A DNA stretch of 64,000 nt from Desulfobulbaceae bacterium UBA5611. GTDB lineage: Bacteria; Desulfobacterota; Desulfobulbia; Desulfobulbales; Desulfocapsaceae. Numbering within the stretch: position 1 is the stretch's first letter; each line of letters starts with the position of its first letter. Under the pieces are notes generated by a model, which saw nothing but the letters and a program-made list of their open reading frames with translations, ran no database searches and was not told where the DNA came from. The position numbers and the translations under genes are program-made. Location of the stretch: positions 20,476-84,475 of the forward strand of contig DIKT01000029.1 in the NCBI GenBank assembly GCA_002424635.1, given 5' to 3'. This document shows positions 28,029 through 35,542 of this stretch, piece by piece.

Positions 28029-28086
28029 AAAAAAAAAGGGAAGAGAAAAGACGGCCCTGCTAAGGGGATGCGGCTCTTCTCCTCCC
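28029..28086 (-). terminator. Rho-independent terminator after the hemerythrin gene
   Basis: On the minus strand an imperfect stem (GGGAGGAGAAGA pairing with TCTTTTCTCTTCCC, with a wobble and a bulge) is followed directly by nine T residues. It lies 12 bases beyond the hemerythrin stop and before LigD, so LigD-Ku probably have their own start of transcription. Confidence 0.75.
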
Positions 28087-28098
28087 TGCGGTTCTTGG

Positions 28099-28557
28099 TT
28101 ATCTCAGATTTTTTCGGATTTTTTGTTTTTCCTGCTCAAACTTGGTCATGATAGTGTGGAGCTCGTCCCGGTCGAAAGCTTTTTTAGCACTTTTGAATAT
28201 GTTGCTCTCTTCGTCTTTGATATGGTGATCAACCAGCTCTTTAAACACCCTCATCTTGGCGGCCCATTTATCATCGCCCTTCGGCATTTTGTCCAGTTCC
28301 TTTAAAACCAACTCACTCACATGATGTTCCTCCATGCCTTCCAGCGCATCTTCACGAGCCTCCTCCTTTTCCATTAAAGGTGTATAAAAAACGCCTTCCT
28401 CGGCTTTCATATGAGGTACCAGTTCTTCTTTCAGCTGTTGAAATAATTGTTCCCGCTTCTTCATTGTGGCGCCATTTTCACTGGTTTCATCAAGCTGTTC
28501 CAGGATGTCCTTTACTTCCATATGATCCTGCTTGAGCAATTTAAAGAATTCATTCAT
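28099..28557 (-). CDS. hemerythrin-domain (HHE) protein
   Basis: 152 residues forming a four-helix HHE bundle. Candidate di-iron ligands are a His in KQDHMEVKDIL (near 12), HMKAEEGVFYTPL (His near 49 and Glu near 53), HHVSELV (near 77) and HHIKDEESNIF (near 112-117). Such proteins bind oxygen or serve in iron and redox stress sensing. In a sulfate reducer, oxygen sensing or scavenging is a reasonable guess. The C-terminus is basic and helical. It lies 24 bp after the 34-residue hydrophobic protein gene, so the two are probably co-transcribed, and a terminator follows it. Confidence 0.92.
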   Translation of the reverse strand: MNEFFKLLKQDHMEVKDILEQLDETSENGATMKKREQLFQQLKEELVPHMKAEEGVFYTPLMEKEEAREDALEGMEEHHVSELVLKELDKMPKGDDKWAAKMRVFKELVDHHIKDEESNIFKSAKKAFDRDELHTIMTKFEQEKQKIRKNLR

Positions 28558-28581
28558 GTTTTTTTTCTCCTTGTCTTCGCT

Positions 28582-28686
28582 TTAAGTGCATCCACGCAAT
28601 AGGTAAAATAATATTAAGATGGGAATTGGCACTCCCAATGCCCACAGCAAAATCCAGCCTATCTTTCCATTTTGATTGTTAAGCAT
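28582..28686 (-). CDS. conserved 34-residue single-span membrane protein
   Basis: Short gene of 34 codons starting MLNNQNGKIG, continuing WILLWALGVPIPILILFYLL and ending RGCT. It matches the pattern of a widespread small hydrophobic protein with an N-terminal polar stretch, a GWILLW-type opening, a VPIP turn and the ending LLRGC(T). GAGG lies six bases before the ATG. No function is established. It directly precedes the hemerythrin gene. Confidence 0.75.
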   Translation of the reverse strand: MLNNQNGKIGWILLWALGVPIPILILFYLLRGCT

Positions 28687-28762
28687 AGAGAGCCTCGATT
28701 CGGTCAATTTAATTTTAGGATATCACTATTCTTTACAATAGCTTTACCGGCTCATAGATGGC

Positions 28763-29098
28763 TTAACGGAAAAACTCTGATGCAATATCGGAAAGGGCAT
28801 TGACTACTGGTCGGGCGATACGGTTGGTCCGCGGGCGATGGTTAGTAGTATTGGCCAGGAGAAGACCTATGCCAACTCCTATGCCTAAGGCAACAAGAAT
28901 AGTCGTGCCGGGATTTTCCTGGTTATAAACTTTGGCCTTTTCGTAGGTTTCATTCAACTTTCTGGTTGTTTTATTATACATTTCACTTGCCGTTTTCTCA
29001 GCCTCTTCATAGGCCTCGGCGCCTTCTTCAATGATATTGGCAGTTGGGCTACCGGTCGCGCCCTGCTGTCTGGGGGCCTCGAATCTATTTGTCTCCAT
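28763..29098 (-). CDS. DUF883/YqjD-like membrane-anchored protein
   Basis: 111 residues: a polar, helical N-terminal half (EEGAEAYEEAEKTASEMYNK and following, probably coiled), then QENPGTTILVALGIGVGIGL as a glycine-zipper membrane segment near residues 68-88, and a basic tail. The layout matches ElaB/YqjD (DUF883) proteins, which are anchored to the inner membrane and in Escherichia coli associate with ribosomes in stationary phase; transfer of that role here is inference. The start at 29098 is chosen for TTCAGGAGGATATATC directly upstream. It closes a series of small membrane proteins running from 31.1 kb. Confidence 0.78.
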   Translation of the reverse strand: METNRFEAPRQQGATGSPTANIIEEGAEAYEEAEKTASEMYNKTTRKLNETYEKAKVYNQENPGTTILVALGIGVGIGLLLANTTNHRPRTNRIARPVVNALSDIASEFFR

Positions 29099-29168
29099 GA
29101 TATATCCTCCTGAATAAAGATGAGTTTTGATACTTCTGGAAATCTTAAAGGATCTTAAGGCTAAATTA

Positions 29169-29573
29169 TTATATGTTATGGCCGCGCCCACTACCGGCAG
29201 TTTTGGCAGGTAAGGTTGCATATTTGATCCAATCGGTGGCCGCCTTTGTCACTATGGCCATCAGTGTTACTCTGAACAAGCCGGGCTTAGCGGCAGCGGC
29301 ATTCAGGCCATTGAGTGAGTCGTGAACTTCCTCGGTTAAGGAGTCCAGGAAGCGTTCCAAAGGCGGGCGGCGTGTCTTTATTCTCTTGGCGGCAAGATAG
29401 CCAAGACCACCAGCAACGCCAAGCGCCCAATAGGGCGAATCCCTTACATAGACCCGCCAATCAAGTTTCTCTTTGAGGCGCTCTCCGATTTGTTCGGCTG
29501 TCTGCGAAAGTTGCTGTTCCTCTCGAGCTATATCCTGCATGATATCTTCGGTAGTACGTTCTTTGTCAGCCAT
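29169..29573 (-). CDS. DUF3618-like small membrane protein
   Basis: 134 residues. The start MADKERTTEDIMQDIAREEQ, a helical QLSQTAEQIGERLKEKL segment, then DSPYWALGVAGGLGYLAAKR as a glycine-rich membrane segment near residues 45-63, fit the DUF3618/YqjE-adjacent group. A second, weakly hydrophobic stretch near 100-118 follows. Genes of this sort form trios with holin-X and DUF883 proteins in many bacteria. Function unknown; envelope stress or membrane curvature roles are speculative. GGAGGATCC lies just before the start. Confidence 0.75.
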   Translation of the reverse strand: MADKERTTEDIMQDIAREEQQLSQTAEQIGERLKEKLDWRVYVRDSPYWALGVAGGLGYLAAKRIKTRRPPLERFLDSLTEEVHDSLNGLNAAAAKPGLFRVTLMAIVTKAATDWIKYATLPAKTAGSGRGHNI

Positions 29574-29610
29574 TCAGGATCCTCCTTTCCTTAATATCTT
29601 TGATTAAAAA

Positions 29611-29952
29611 TCATTTTTGTAATTGCTTGGAGCCAATGAGAGCTAGAATGATCCCGACGACAGCAAAAACTACGCCAATGATCAAGGCAGCAAGGGCGGG
29701 AGAGGTATATGAGGTAAGTCCGATGATCAAGGCCGCGCCAAAAGACAACAAGGCAGCAAAACCGATAGCTGCTCCTGTCGCGATCAATATGGCTGCCTGT
29801 TGAATAGTGCTCAACTTGTCGCGAAACCGTTGTATGACGAGCTCAATCTCATCGTGAATCACGGCGGCTGAGCCCTTAGCAAGCTGCCCCAGCAATTCAG
29901 GCAAGGATCCCGGTTCGGTAACGCCGGTATTATTTTCCACTTTATTATTCAT
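29611..29952 (-). CDS. phage-holin-X/YqjE-like family membrane protein
   Basis: 113 residues with an amphipathic start (LPELLGQLAKGSAAVIHDEI) and two membrane helices (about 50-73 and 79-103) separated by a short SYTSP turn. This is the layout of the putative holin-X (superfamily III) and YqjE family. Despite the name, these chromosomal proteins are not part of a phage here: no lysin, tail or capsid gene lies nearby. It forms a trio with the DUF3618-like and DUF883-like genes. The start at 29952 is preferred over an upstream in-frame codon because it gives a family-like N-terminus. Confidence 0.75.
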   Translation of the reverse strand: MNNKVENNTGVTEPGSLPELLGQLAKGSAAVIHDEIELVIQRFRDKLSTIQQAAILIATGAAIGFAALLSFGAALIIGLTSYTSPALAALIIGVVFAVVGIILALIGSKQLQK

Positions 29953-29966
29953 CGGGGGAGGCCTCC

Positions 29967-30329
29967 TTACCGGTGCCGGCACATCGCTCCGATAACCAGG
30001 CCGACGGCGCCTGCTATCAAAAGGCTGCGTCCCGGACTCTCTCTGACGTATTCCCGAACTCTGGCATCGGCCTCTTGATAATCAAATTGGCGGATATATT
30101 CGGCTGATTGGTCCAGCCATTCGGATGCTTTGATGCCATATTGCGCCATCTTCTCGTTTGGAACGTCCGGGTCGATCGCTTTTTCGCACAAAACCTCAGC
30201 CGCTTGATGGAGCTTGTCGGCAATGATATTTTTCATGTTCCCCAGGCCGCAGCAGCATGATCTATCCGACCCTGGGATCCCTGCCGTGGTCTCTCCGGTT
30301 GGGTCTATATCACAATTAGTTATTCCCAT
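29967..30329 (-). CDS. small membrane-anchored hypothetical protein with Cys cluster
   Basis: About 120 residues from the preferred start MGITNCDIDPTGETTAGI. The N-terminal 30 residues carry a CCCG cluster. A polar helical segment follows (KLHQAAEVLCEKAIDPDVPN), then a C-terminal glycine-rich membrane segment GRSLLIAGAVGLVIGAMC. The C-terminal half resembles DUF883-type proteins. A shorter version starting at MKNIIADKL (near 30236) is possible. GAGGCG precedes the chosen ATG. Function unknown. Confidence 0.6.
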   Translation of the reverse strand: MGITNCDIDPTGETTAGIPGSDRSCCCGLGNMKNIIADKLHQAAEVLCEKAIDPDVPNEKMAQYGIKASEWLDQSAEYIRQFDYQEADARVREYVRESPGRSLLIAGAVGLVIGAMCRHR

Positions 30330-30426
30330 AGTTCGCCTCATAAAGGAGTCATGGTTGAGAACAGCCTGAACATTTTGCAATGATGAAAATATGATGACTA
30401 TCTGTTCATGACCCGTTTGCTATAAC

Positions 30427-31098
30427 TTATAGCTTATCACGTAGAGGAGCTCTGGTACTGGAAGTAGTAGTGGCGGTGGTCCTTGGCTTGGACTCGCCTG
30501 CTGTTGGATAATCAGGATTATAATCACGGCGTGGAGGGACATCAGAGCCGGGTTTATCGCTGATATCATAGTCGGCACTGGCTTCTGCTTTATAGGCCAC
30601 ATCTTCCGCCCCGGTCCGTTCTAAAATGTCTTTAGCCTTATTCTTCCAGTCCCGATTGTCGGCATGGACAGAGAGTAAAATTCCGCCTTCTTTGATACGC
30701 CCTTCATAGCGGTTGGCCTCATACTCGGGAATACCCATACCGATCAGTGCTCCGGCTATACCTCCGACTAAGCCACCGGCGCCGACCCCGGCTAAAGCAG
30801 CCACGATGGGTCCAGCTGCAACAAAAGGACCAATACCCGGGATGGTTATTAAGCCAATGCCGGCCAGCCAGCCTAAAGCTCCACCAATGACGGCCCCGCT
30901 GCTGGCCCCTGTCGCTGTTCCTTCCGGGGCCTTGGTTTCTTTCTCGATAGCGAAATCTTTGGTGCCGCCGCTTTCAGGAAACAAGACCGAGATGTCGGCA
31001 CTGCGGAAGCCGGCTTCTTTTAATTCATCGACTGCTTTTTCAACGATCAGGCGGCTCGGATAGATGCCGTAAACTGCGATGTTTTTAGATGCCATCAC
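30427..31098 (-). CDS. general stress protein with YflT-like domain and glycine-zipper segment
   Basis: 223 residues. The N-terminal 45 (AVYGIYPSRLIVEKAVDELK, then SADISVLFP) match the alpha/beta fold of heat-induced YflT-type and DUF1269-like proteins. The centre is an extended Gly/Ala-rich hydrophobic region (about 60-120, with GGALGWLAGIG and GGLVGGIAGALIGMGIPE) that could enter membranes. It is followed by a second small alpha/beta piece (GGILLSVHADN) and a disordered Pro/Thr-rich tail. The start could be GTG at 31098 or ATG at 31095, both served by AAAGGAGACAAG. It directly follows the BON gene and is probably in its sigma-54 transcript. Confidence 0.82.
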   Translation of the reverse strand: MMASKNIAVYGIYPSRLIVEKAVDELKEAGFRSADISVLFPESGGTKDFAIEKETKAPEGTATGASSGAVIGGALGWLAGIGLITIPGIGPFVAAGPIVAALAGVGAGGLVGGIAGALIGMGIPEYEANRYEGRIKEGGILLSVHADNRDWKNKAKDILERTGAEDVAYKAEASADYDISDKPGSDVPPRRDYNPDYPTAGESKPRTTATTTSSTRAPLRDKL

Positions 31099-31119
31099 CT
31101 TGTCTCCTTTCTTCAGAAT

Positions 31120-31509
31120 TTAGGGTTTGATAGTAATCTCGCTATTAATCCTATTGTTTCCTGCTGCCTGGGAGGCCTTCTGTTCAACCATTGTTTTTTC
31201 CTGCTCAGTTCTGACGTGCCCTTTTAATGTTACTACGCCACGCTCGGTAGTGATCGCCACATTCCTCTGAATCTCTTTGGGTAGTGTCTGGTCATCCTCG
31301 ATGGCCTGCCAGATTTTTCCTGTGATCTCACGTTCTTCTTTGGTGCCGACTGTTTGCTTTTCAGCAAGCGGACCAGCTACACCTACGGTTTTGTCCTGAG
31401 GGGGAGTTATTGTTTCCGGTTTATGGACCGCCAAACATGCTCCCGGGAAGTTGCCAAGCAAAAAGCCCGCTACCAACAAAGTCATAAAAAGTGTTTTATT
31501 TTTAGACAT
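31120..31509 (-). CDS. periplasmic BON-domain protein
   Basis: 129 residues. The signal peptide MSKNKTLFMTLLVAGFLLGN ends with cleavage likely after GACLA near residue 27. A BON domain covers about 62-127, with ITGKIWQAIEDDQTLPK, VAITTERGVVTLKGHVRTEQ and ITIKP. BON proteins of the OsmY type bind membranes and are induced by osmotic or envelope stress. AAAAGGAGAAATGAA lies before the ATG. A sigma-54 promoter sits about 135 bp upstream, so this is the first gene of the downstream stress operon. Confidence 0.88.
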   Translation of the reverse strand: MSKNKTLFMTLLVAGFLLGNFPGACLAVHKPETITPPQDKTVGVAGPLAEKQTVGTKEEREITGKIWQAIEDDQTLPKEIQRNVAITTERGVVTLKGHVRTEQEKTMVEQKASQAAGNNRINSEITIKP

Positions 31510-31528
31510 TTCATTTCTCCTTTTGTTA

Positions 31529-31573
31529 TTACATGCTGAGTAATTCTGTTGCGTTAAGGCCCCTTGTCTTCAT
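31529..31573 (-). CDS. possible 14-codon leader frame before the BON gene
   Basis: MKTRGLNATELLSM, ending 19 bases before the BON ATG. A perfect Shine-Dalgarno core (AAGGAGGTG) lies 13 bases before its ATG, which is longer than optimal. It may be a leader peptide, or the Shine-Dalgarno-like sequence may serve another purpose such as ribosome stalling or RNA stabilisation. Confidence 0.2.
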   Translation of the reverse strand: MKTRGLNATELLSM

Positions 31574-31607
31574 GTTTTATGGACCACCTCCTTTTTTTAT
31601 ATCTATA

Positions 31608-31637
31608 AAAGTATGACTTGAGAATTTGTCATACTTT
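31608..31637 (-). repeat. inverted repeat at the predicted 5' end of the BON transcript
   Basis: Perfect 10-base arms (AAAGTATGAC and GTCATACTTT) with a 10-base spacer. It overlaps the transcription start expected from the sigma-54 element (about 31632), so it would form a 5' stem-loop in the mRNA or an operator across the start site. Confidence 0.65.
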
Positions 31638-31643
31638 ATATAA

Positions 31644-31658
31644 GCAATTTTAGTGCCA
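31644..31658 (-). promoter_or_regulatory. sigma-54 promoter for the BON-led stress operon
   Basis: On the minus strand TTGGCAC-TAAAA-TTGCTT, an exact match to the -24/-12 consensus TGGCAC-N5-TTGC with correct GG-N10-GC spacing. The predicted start is near 31632, about 120 nt before the BON start codon. The region upstream carries a tandem dyad box at a normal enhancer distance. Confidence 0.8.
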
Positions 31659-31730
31659 AGGAAATAAAATCAGTGATTACAAAGGTATGAGATGACAAAT
31701 AGTTGAAGCTGCTTGTGCGCTAAAACTTTT

Positions 31731-31758
31731 TCCCGAAATACGGAAACGAAAAAACGGA
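31731..31758 (-). promoter_or_regulatory. putative enhancer-binding site (tandem CCG/CGG dyads), copy 1
   Basis: A 28-bp box made of two tandem A/T-centred units: CCGAAATACGG followed by CGAAAAAACGG. The same box, with one base less, recurs at 36328-36354 before the other sigma-54 promoter. It lies 72 bp from the -24 element, a usual distance for an activator of sigma-54. Confidence 0.6.
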
Positions 31759-31810
31759 AATTTGAATTGAGCAAATTGTTTTAAGAGAAGACAGCTTTAG
31801 AAGAGAAAGA

Positions 31811-32173
31811 TTATTTATTGATAAATAAGATGGTGGTCCACCAGGCTATAAAGAGAAATTCAGCAAGCGCATCAAGCAGATAAATTGCTGCAATGATGCG
31901 CTTTTTAAAATAAATGATGTCGACTCCGGCCAGAACTACCGCACTACCGATGGCGAGCACTGCAGTTGATAACATTGGTTCCTGCCGCATTCCTGCAATT
32001 ATCAAGGTAGTGCCGATGACAAAAAGAATAGCTCCCACAGTTTTCACAAGCCACAGGTCATGTTTCGGGCCGGTGACCTGCTGGAAGCTCTCGATGCTCA
32101 CAATAGGCCAGATGCCGGTCAGGGCATAAAAGATGCCTTGGGTCAGAGCAGTAAGAAAAAAATTTTCTATCAA
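31811..32173 (-). CDS. four-helix hypothetical membrane protein
   Basis: 120 residues with four predicted membrane segments (about 8-25, 45-62, 67-86 and 95-117) and short polar loops, including SFQQVTGPKHDLWLVKTVGA. The conserved-looking TGPKxDLWLVKT patch suggests a known but unnamed small membrane family. No catalytic motif. It follows the Cys-rich protein gene by 19 bp on the same strand and is probably in one transcript with it. Function unknown. Confidence 0.7.
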   Translation of the reverse strand: MIENFFLTALTQGIFYALTGIWPIVSIESFQQVTGPKHDLWLVKTVGAILFVIGTTLIIAGMRQEPMLSTAVLAIGSAVVLAGVDIIYFKKRIIAAIYLLDALAEFLFIAWWTTILFINK

Positions 32174-32192
32174 AGCCTATACCCTATTCAAC

Positions 32193-32519
32193 TTAGGCCA
32201 TTTTACGGCATTCATCTGCACATCTATAGCAGGCTTGAGCGCATTGCTGACAATGCTCCATCGTATGTTTGTTGCATTCATCACCGCATTCCTGGCAAAC
32301 CTGAGCGCATAAGTCGCAGATTTTGGCAATATATTTGGAGCCACGGGCCATGAAACGGGCTGCCAGGTTGCAAATATCGGCGCAATCTTGATCGAGTTCG
32401 ATGCAACGAACCATTATTTTAATATCATCTTCCAGCAAGCAGGCAGACAGGCAATGTTCGCAGGCTGTGACGCACTCATTGCAGGCCTTGATACAGGTTT
32501 CATATTGTGTATGGGACAT
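32193..32519 (-). CDS. Cys-rich four-helix-bundle copper-storage-like protein (DUF326)
   Basis: 108 residues with 19 Cys arranged every three or four positions along helices (for example ETCIKACNECVTACEHC near 8-24 and CQQCAQACYRCADEC near the end). This is the layout of the copper-storage proteins, whose helical bundle is packed inside with Cys thiolates holding many Cu(I) ions. There is no signal peptide, so a cytosolic copper buffer is expected. It sits some 9 kb from the multicopper oxidase group but on the same strand. The start has GGGAGGAAATT directly upstream. Confidence 0.9.
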   Translation of the reverse strand: MSHTQYETCIKACNECVTACEHCLSACLLEDDIKIMVRCIELDQDCADICNLAARFMARGSKYIAKICDLCAQVCQECGDECNKHTMEHCQQCAQACYRCADECRKMA

Positions 32520-32579
32520 AATTTCCTCCCGTTAATGATTAAAAGTCTTGACTGTCAAATGGCGTCCTTGGGTTACAAG

Positions 32580-32628
32580 CAAAAAAAGCGGGCGGAACGC
32601 TCTTGATAATAAATAAGAGCGTCCGCCA
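32580..32628 (-). terminator. Rho-independent terminator after the KGG-repeat gene
   Basis: On the minus strand GGCGGACGCTCTT pairs with AAGAGCGTTCCGCC (one bulged base) around a 10-base loop, and CGC plus seven T residues follow. A strong terminator that separates the KGG-repeat gene from the copper-storage-like gene. Confidence 0.85.
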
Positions 32629-32696
32629 CCTTTAATAAGTACAGGCCGGCATTTTGAGCCTGACCTCGTGCCGGGTTTTATCTATGATGGCTGAGA

Positions 32697-33101
32697 TTAT
32701 CTGTTTTTATGGCTTTGGCGGCCGGCCTTGGCATGCTGTTCCGGTGTGCCGCCGCGGGCTGATTTGCCTGAACTTTTACTGCTGCTGCTGGAACTGCGGC
32801 TGCTCGAACCACGGCTGCTCTCGCCCCCTTTGGCGCCAATGTCTGCCATGTGAGAACGATCCCGGCTGGTCGACTCGCCGCCTTTACGGCCAATATCAGC
32901 CATATGCTCACGGTCCTGACTGACGGTTTCTCCACCTTTCTGACCGGCGCGGCGCGCCTCTTCAGATGTGAATTCATGGGCGGTGCCTTTTTCATGGGCT
33001 GCCTTGCCGCCCTGGCTTGCTATCTCTCGTTGTCGCTTTTCATCCATGGATGCAAAGCCGCGCTTACTCTGGCTTCCTACATCTTTTCTATGACTAGGCA
33101 T
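32697..33101 (-). CDS. KGG-repeat stress-induced hydrophilic protein
   Basis: 134 residues, very hydrophilic. It carries KGG-type repeats: REIASQGGKAAHEKG, RRAGQKGGETVSQDREHMAD, IGRKGGESTSRDRSHMAD and IGAKGGESSRG, then a Ser-rich linker (SSSRSSSSSSKSSGK) and a last GGTPEQHAKAGRQ unit. The repeats match GsiB/YciG/Con-10-type general-stress proteins, thought to be disordered and protective under desiccation or heat. The start at 33101 is supported by AAAGGAGACGATC; the upstream in-frame part is not conserved. It lies downstream of catalase on the same strand and ends at a strong terminator. Confidence 0.85.
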   Translation of the reverse strand: MPSHRKDVGSQSKRGFASMDEKRQREIASQGGKAAHEKGTAHEFTSEEARRAGQKGGETVSQDREHMADIGRKGGESTSRDRSHMADIGAKGGESSRGSSSRSSSSSSKSSGKSARGGTPEQHAKAGRQSHKNR

Positions 33102-33392
33102 GATCGTCTCCTTTAAGCTTAAATTTGCTGCAATCAAAGCAATGGTTAAGATTGCAGATAAGGGGGAGTCAACAACTTTGGGGCCATTGATGACCCCAGG
33201 CACTTCCAGAGATTAAAAAATACTTAATCATAGGAAATACATCATGGTTCTCATCATCGGCTATGCCTCCATCAAGTGATGCCGCTGTCAACGGCAATGA
33301 GAGATAATAAGGATGAAGTTGCTGTTCATCCTGCCTGTGCATGGTTGCATGACTCGTTGTCATCTCATGATGGCCGGATCGGGCAATTGTTT
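33102..33392. other. 291-bp gap between the KGG-repeat gene and catalase
   Basis: Contains a hairpin just after catalase (separate entry) and the ribosome site of the KGG-repeat gene. An open frame overlapping the catalase end (33169-33429) has no recognisable family and no ribosome site. No convincing promoter seen. Confidence 0.5.
33310..33332 (-). terminator. hairpin downstream of catalase, possible weak terminator
   Basis: Arms AGGATGAA and TTCATCCT with a 7-base loop, followed on the minus strand by TATTATCTC. The stem is good but the T-run is broken, so termination would be partial. It lies about 60 bp after the catalase stop. Confidence 0.4.
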
Positions 33393-35483
33393 TTATGCTA
33401 AGACCCGCACGTACTGCTCCCGGTCCCATTGACGTGTCTTGGCCGCGGTAATAAAAGCATCATGGTCATTGATGTCGACTATGCCGGCATCCAGCCCGAC
33501 ATTGGCTATATCCAAGAGGGCCTGGCCGCCATTGTCAACGGCAATGGCCTTGAGATGAGAGAAGGCATCCTGGACAAACTGGATGGCGGCGCTGTCCATC
33601 GACAGCATCTCGGCCCCTTCGTCAGAGAGGATGATGGCCACGGCATCAAAAAGAACCGAAGGGGCACCGGCTAGCTGCTTGTCTGCCGGCAGCATTGAAC
33701 CATCAGCCAGCATCGCCCCGCCTACTTTCGGGGCGATGATCTTTACGCCGGCGCCGGTATCAGTGATGGCCTTTTTTATCTTATTGATGACTTTACCGTC
33801 GGACCCATCGGCAATCAGGATGCCGATATCGCGGCCCATAAGGGTGTCTTTCATTTTGCCGATGATCTGCAGGGCAGGGGAAGGCGGCAGATCCTGGACA
33901 GGGGCGGCCGCCACCGGCGCAGCGGGCATTTTTTCCAGGCCAAGACCCGTGGCCACCCGTTGGGCGAGGTCCTCTGCAATATGTCGCAGATGACCAACCA
34001 TGGCCTCCCGGACATGATTGGTAACTCGGGAAAGCTCAAAGACCAGGGCTGAAGCCAGATGGGCCTGCTCATATGCGGTCTGGCTGATATAGAACTGCCG
34101 GGCCTGGCTGTAATGGTCGGCGAAGCTCTCGGCCCGGATGCGGCCTTTGCCGCCAGTTTCAGTTATGGCGGCGCTATGAAAGCCATGAGGAGTTTCCCGC
34201 GGCGAGATTTTCGATAAGGAGTTGGGTTCATAAGCAACCTGGCCCGCCTGTGGAGCCATTTGCATATGACCATCACGCTGCTGATTGCCAAATGGACATT
34301 TTGGCGAGTTGATGGGGATCTGCTGGAAATTGGGCGAGCCCAGGCGCGACAGCTGGGTATCGAGATAGGAGAACAGGCGGCCCTGCAGCAAGGGGTCATT
34401 GGAAAAATCAAGGCCCGGCACGATATTGGCTGGACAGTAGGCGACCTGTTCCGTCTCGGCAAAGAAATTGCTGGGCCATCTATCCAGGACCATGCGGCCG
34501 ATAACCTTTAAAGGCACCAGCTCTTCCGGAATCAGCTTGGTCGGATCGAGATGATCGAACGGAAATTCGGCCGCCTCCTCTTCCGTAAAAAGCTGGACCG
34601 CGAATTCCCATTCCGGAAAATTACCGGAAGTGACGGCCTCAAACATATCACGCCGGTGATAGTCCTGATCGGCCCCGGCAATCTTGACGGTCTCGTCCCA
34701 AATGGTAGACTGCAAGCCGAGTTTGGGGCGCCAGTGAAATTTGACAAAGGTTGATTCACCATTGTCATTAAGCAGGCGGAAACTATGGACGCCAAAACCT
34801 TCAATCATGCGCAGCGACCGCGGAATAGTGCGATCGGACATGATCCACATGATCATATGCATGGATTCCGGCGAATGGTTGATAAAGTCCCAGAAGGTGT
34901 CGTGCGCTGTTGACGACTGCGGAAAGCCGCGGTCGGGCTCCATTTTGACGGCATGAATGATATCGGGAAATTTGATGGCATCCTGAATAAAGAAGACTGG
35001 GATATTATTGCCGACCAGATCCCAATTACCTTCCTTGGTATAAAACTTGACGGCAAAGCCGCGGACATCGCGCGGCGTATCAATCGAGCCAGCGCCGCCG
35101 GCTACGGTTGACAACCGGGTAAAGACCGGGGTTTTTTCCCCAACCTCAGTGAGTATCCTGGCGGTGGTATACTGCGCCAATGAGTCGGTCAATTCAAAGA
35201 AGCCGTGGACGCCTGTGCCGCGGGCATGAACGACCCGTTCAGGAATGCGCTCGTGATCGAAATGGGTAATTTTTTCCCGCAGCATGAAATCTTCCAGCAG
35301 GGTCGGGCCTTTGGCATTAGCCCTTAGGGAGTTTTGATTATCGGCAATGGCAACCCCCTGATTGGTAGTCAGCGGTGGGTGCTCCCCCTCGACGCTTTGG
35401 TGTATTTCGCCGCCGGCAGCATGTTGTAAGGCTCCTTTACCCATCGCACTTTTCTCTTGTTTGCTTTTTTTAGAATTTGTCAT
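33393..35483 (-). CDS. katE: large-subunit catalase HPII with C-terminal PfpI-like domain
   Basis: 696 residues, the size of clade 2 HPII catalases. The heme domain has [11 protein letters not shown] with the active His near 86-96, the distal Asn region [20 protein letters not shown] near 151-170 and the proximal Tyr in [14 protein letters not shown] near 380. The last 150 residues ([14 protein letters not shown], then [17 protein letters not shown]) form the extra flavodoxin/PfpI-like domain typical of HPII. The protein has a basic, hydrophilic N-terminal extension without a signal. It removes hydrogen peroxide. It is the second gene after a sigma-54-type promoter, behind the DUF2892 gene. 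Confidence 0.97.
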   Translation of the reverse strand: MTNSKKSKQEKSAMGKGALQHAAGGEIHQSVEGEHPPLTTNQGVAIADNQNSLRANAKGPTLLEDFMLREKITHFDHERIPERVVHARGTGVHGFFELTDSLAQYTTARILTEVGEKTPVFTRLSTVAGGAGSIDTPRDVRGFAVKFYTKEGNWDLVGNNIPVFFIQDAIKFPDIIHAVKMEPDRGFPQSSTAHDTFWDFINHSPESMHMIMWIMSDRTIPRSLRMIEGFGVHSFRLLNDNGESTFVKFHWRPKLGLQSTIWDETVKIAGADQDYHRRDMFEAVTSGNFPEWEFAVQLFTEEEAAEFPFDHLDPTKLIPEELVPLKVIGRMVLDRWPSNFFAETEQVAYCPANIVPGLDFSNDPLLQGRLFSYLDTQLSRLGSPNFQQIPINSPKCPFGNQQRDGHMQMAPQAGQVAYEPNSLSKISPRETPHGFHSAAITETGGKGRIRAESFADHYSQARQFYISQTAYEQAHLASALVFELSRVTNHVREAMVGHLRHIAEDLAQRVATGLGLEKMPAAPVAAAPVQDLPPSPALQIIGKMKDTLMGRDIGILIADGSDGKVINKIKKAITDTGAGVKIIAPKVGGAMLADGSMLPADKQLAGAPSVLFDAVAIILSDEGAEMLSMDSAAIQFVQDAFSHLKAIAVDNGGQALLDIANVGLDAGIVDINDHDAFITAAKTRQWDREQYVRVLA

Positions 35484-35542
35484 TTTTGCCTCATAGTCAG
35501 AATGGTGAGTAAAAAATGTTCTTGTTAAGTTTTGTCTTGTAT

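Larger units (their letters stand above)
31510..31810. other. 301-bp regulatory gap upstream of the BON gene
   Basis: No sizeable gene. It holds, from high to low coordinates, a tandem dyad box, a sigma-54 promoter, a hairpin at the predicted transcript start, a purine-rich AAAGGAGGTGG sequence, and a 14-codon open frame. Each has its own entry. Confidence 0.7.

Noticed and set aside
28627..28641. Plus-strand TGGCAC-N5-ATGC, a sigma-54-like match
   Set aside because: It lies inside the 34-codon membrane protein gene, where codons for WALGVP dictate the bases, and it points away from any plus-strand gene.
29611..29952. Prophage remnant suggested by the holin-X family name
   Set aside because: No phage structural, lysis or integration gene nearby; this family is mostly chromosomal and occurs with DUF883/DUF3618 genes.
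33169..33429. 86-codon frame overlapping the catalase 3' end
   Set aside because: No ribosome site, overlaps a certain gene and contains the catalase downstream hairpin.
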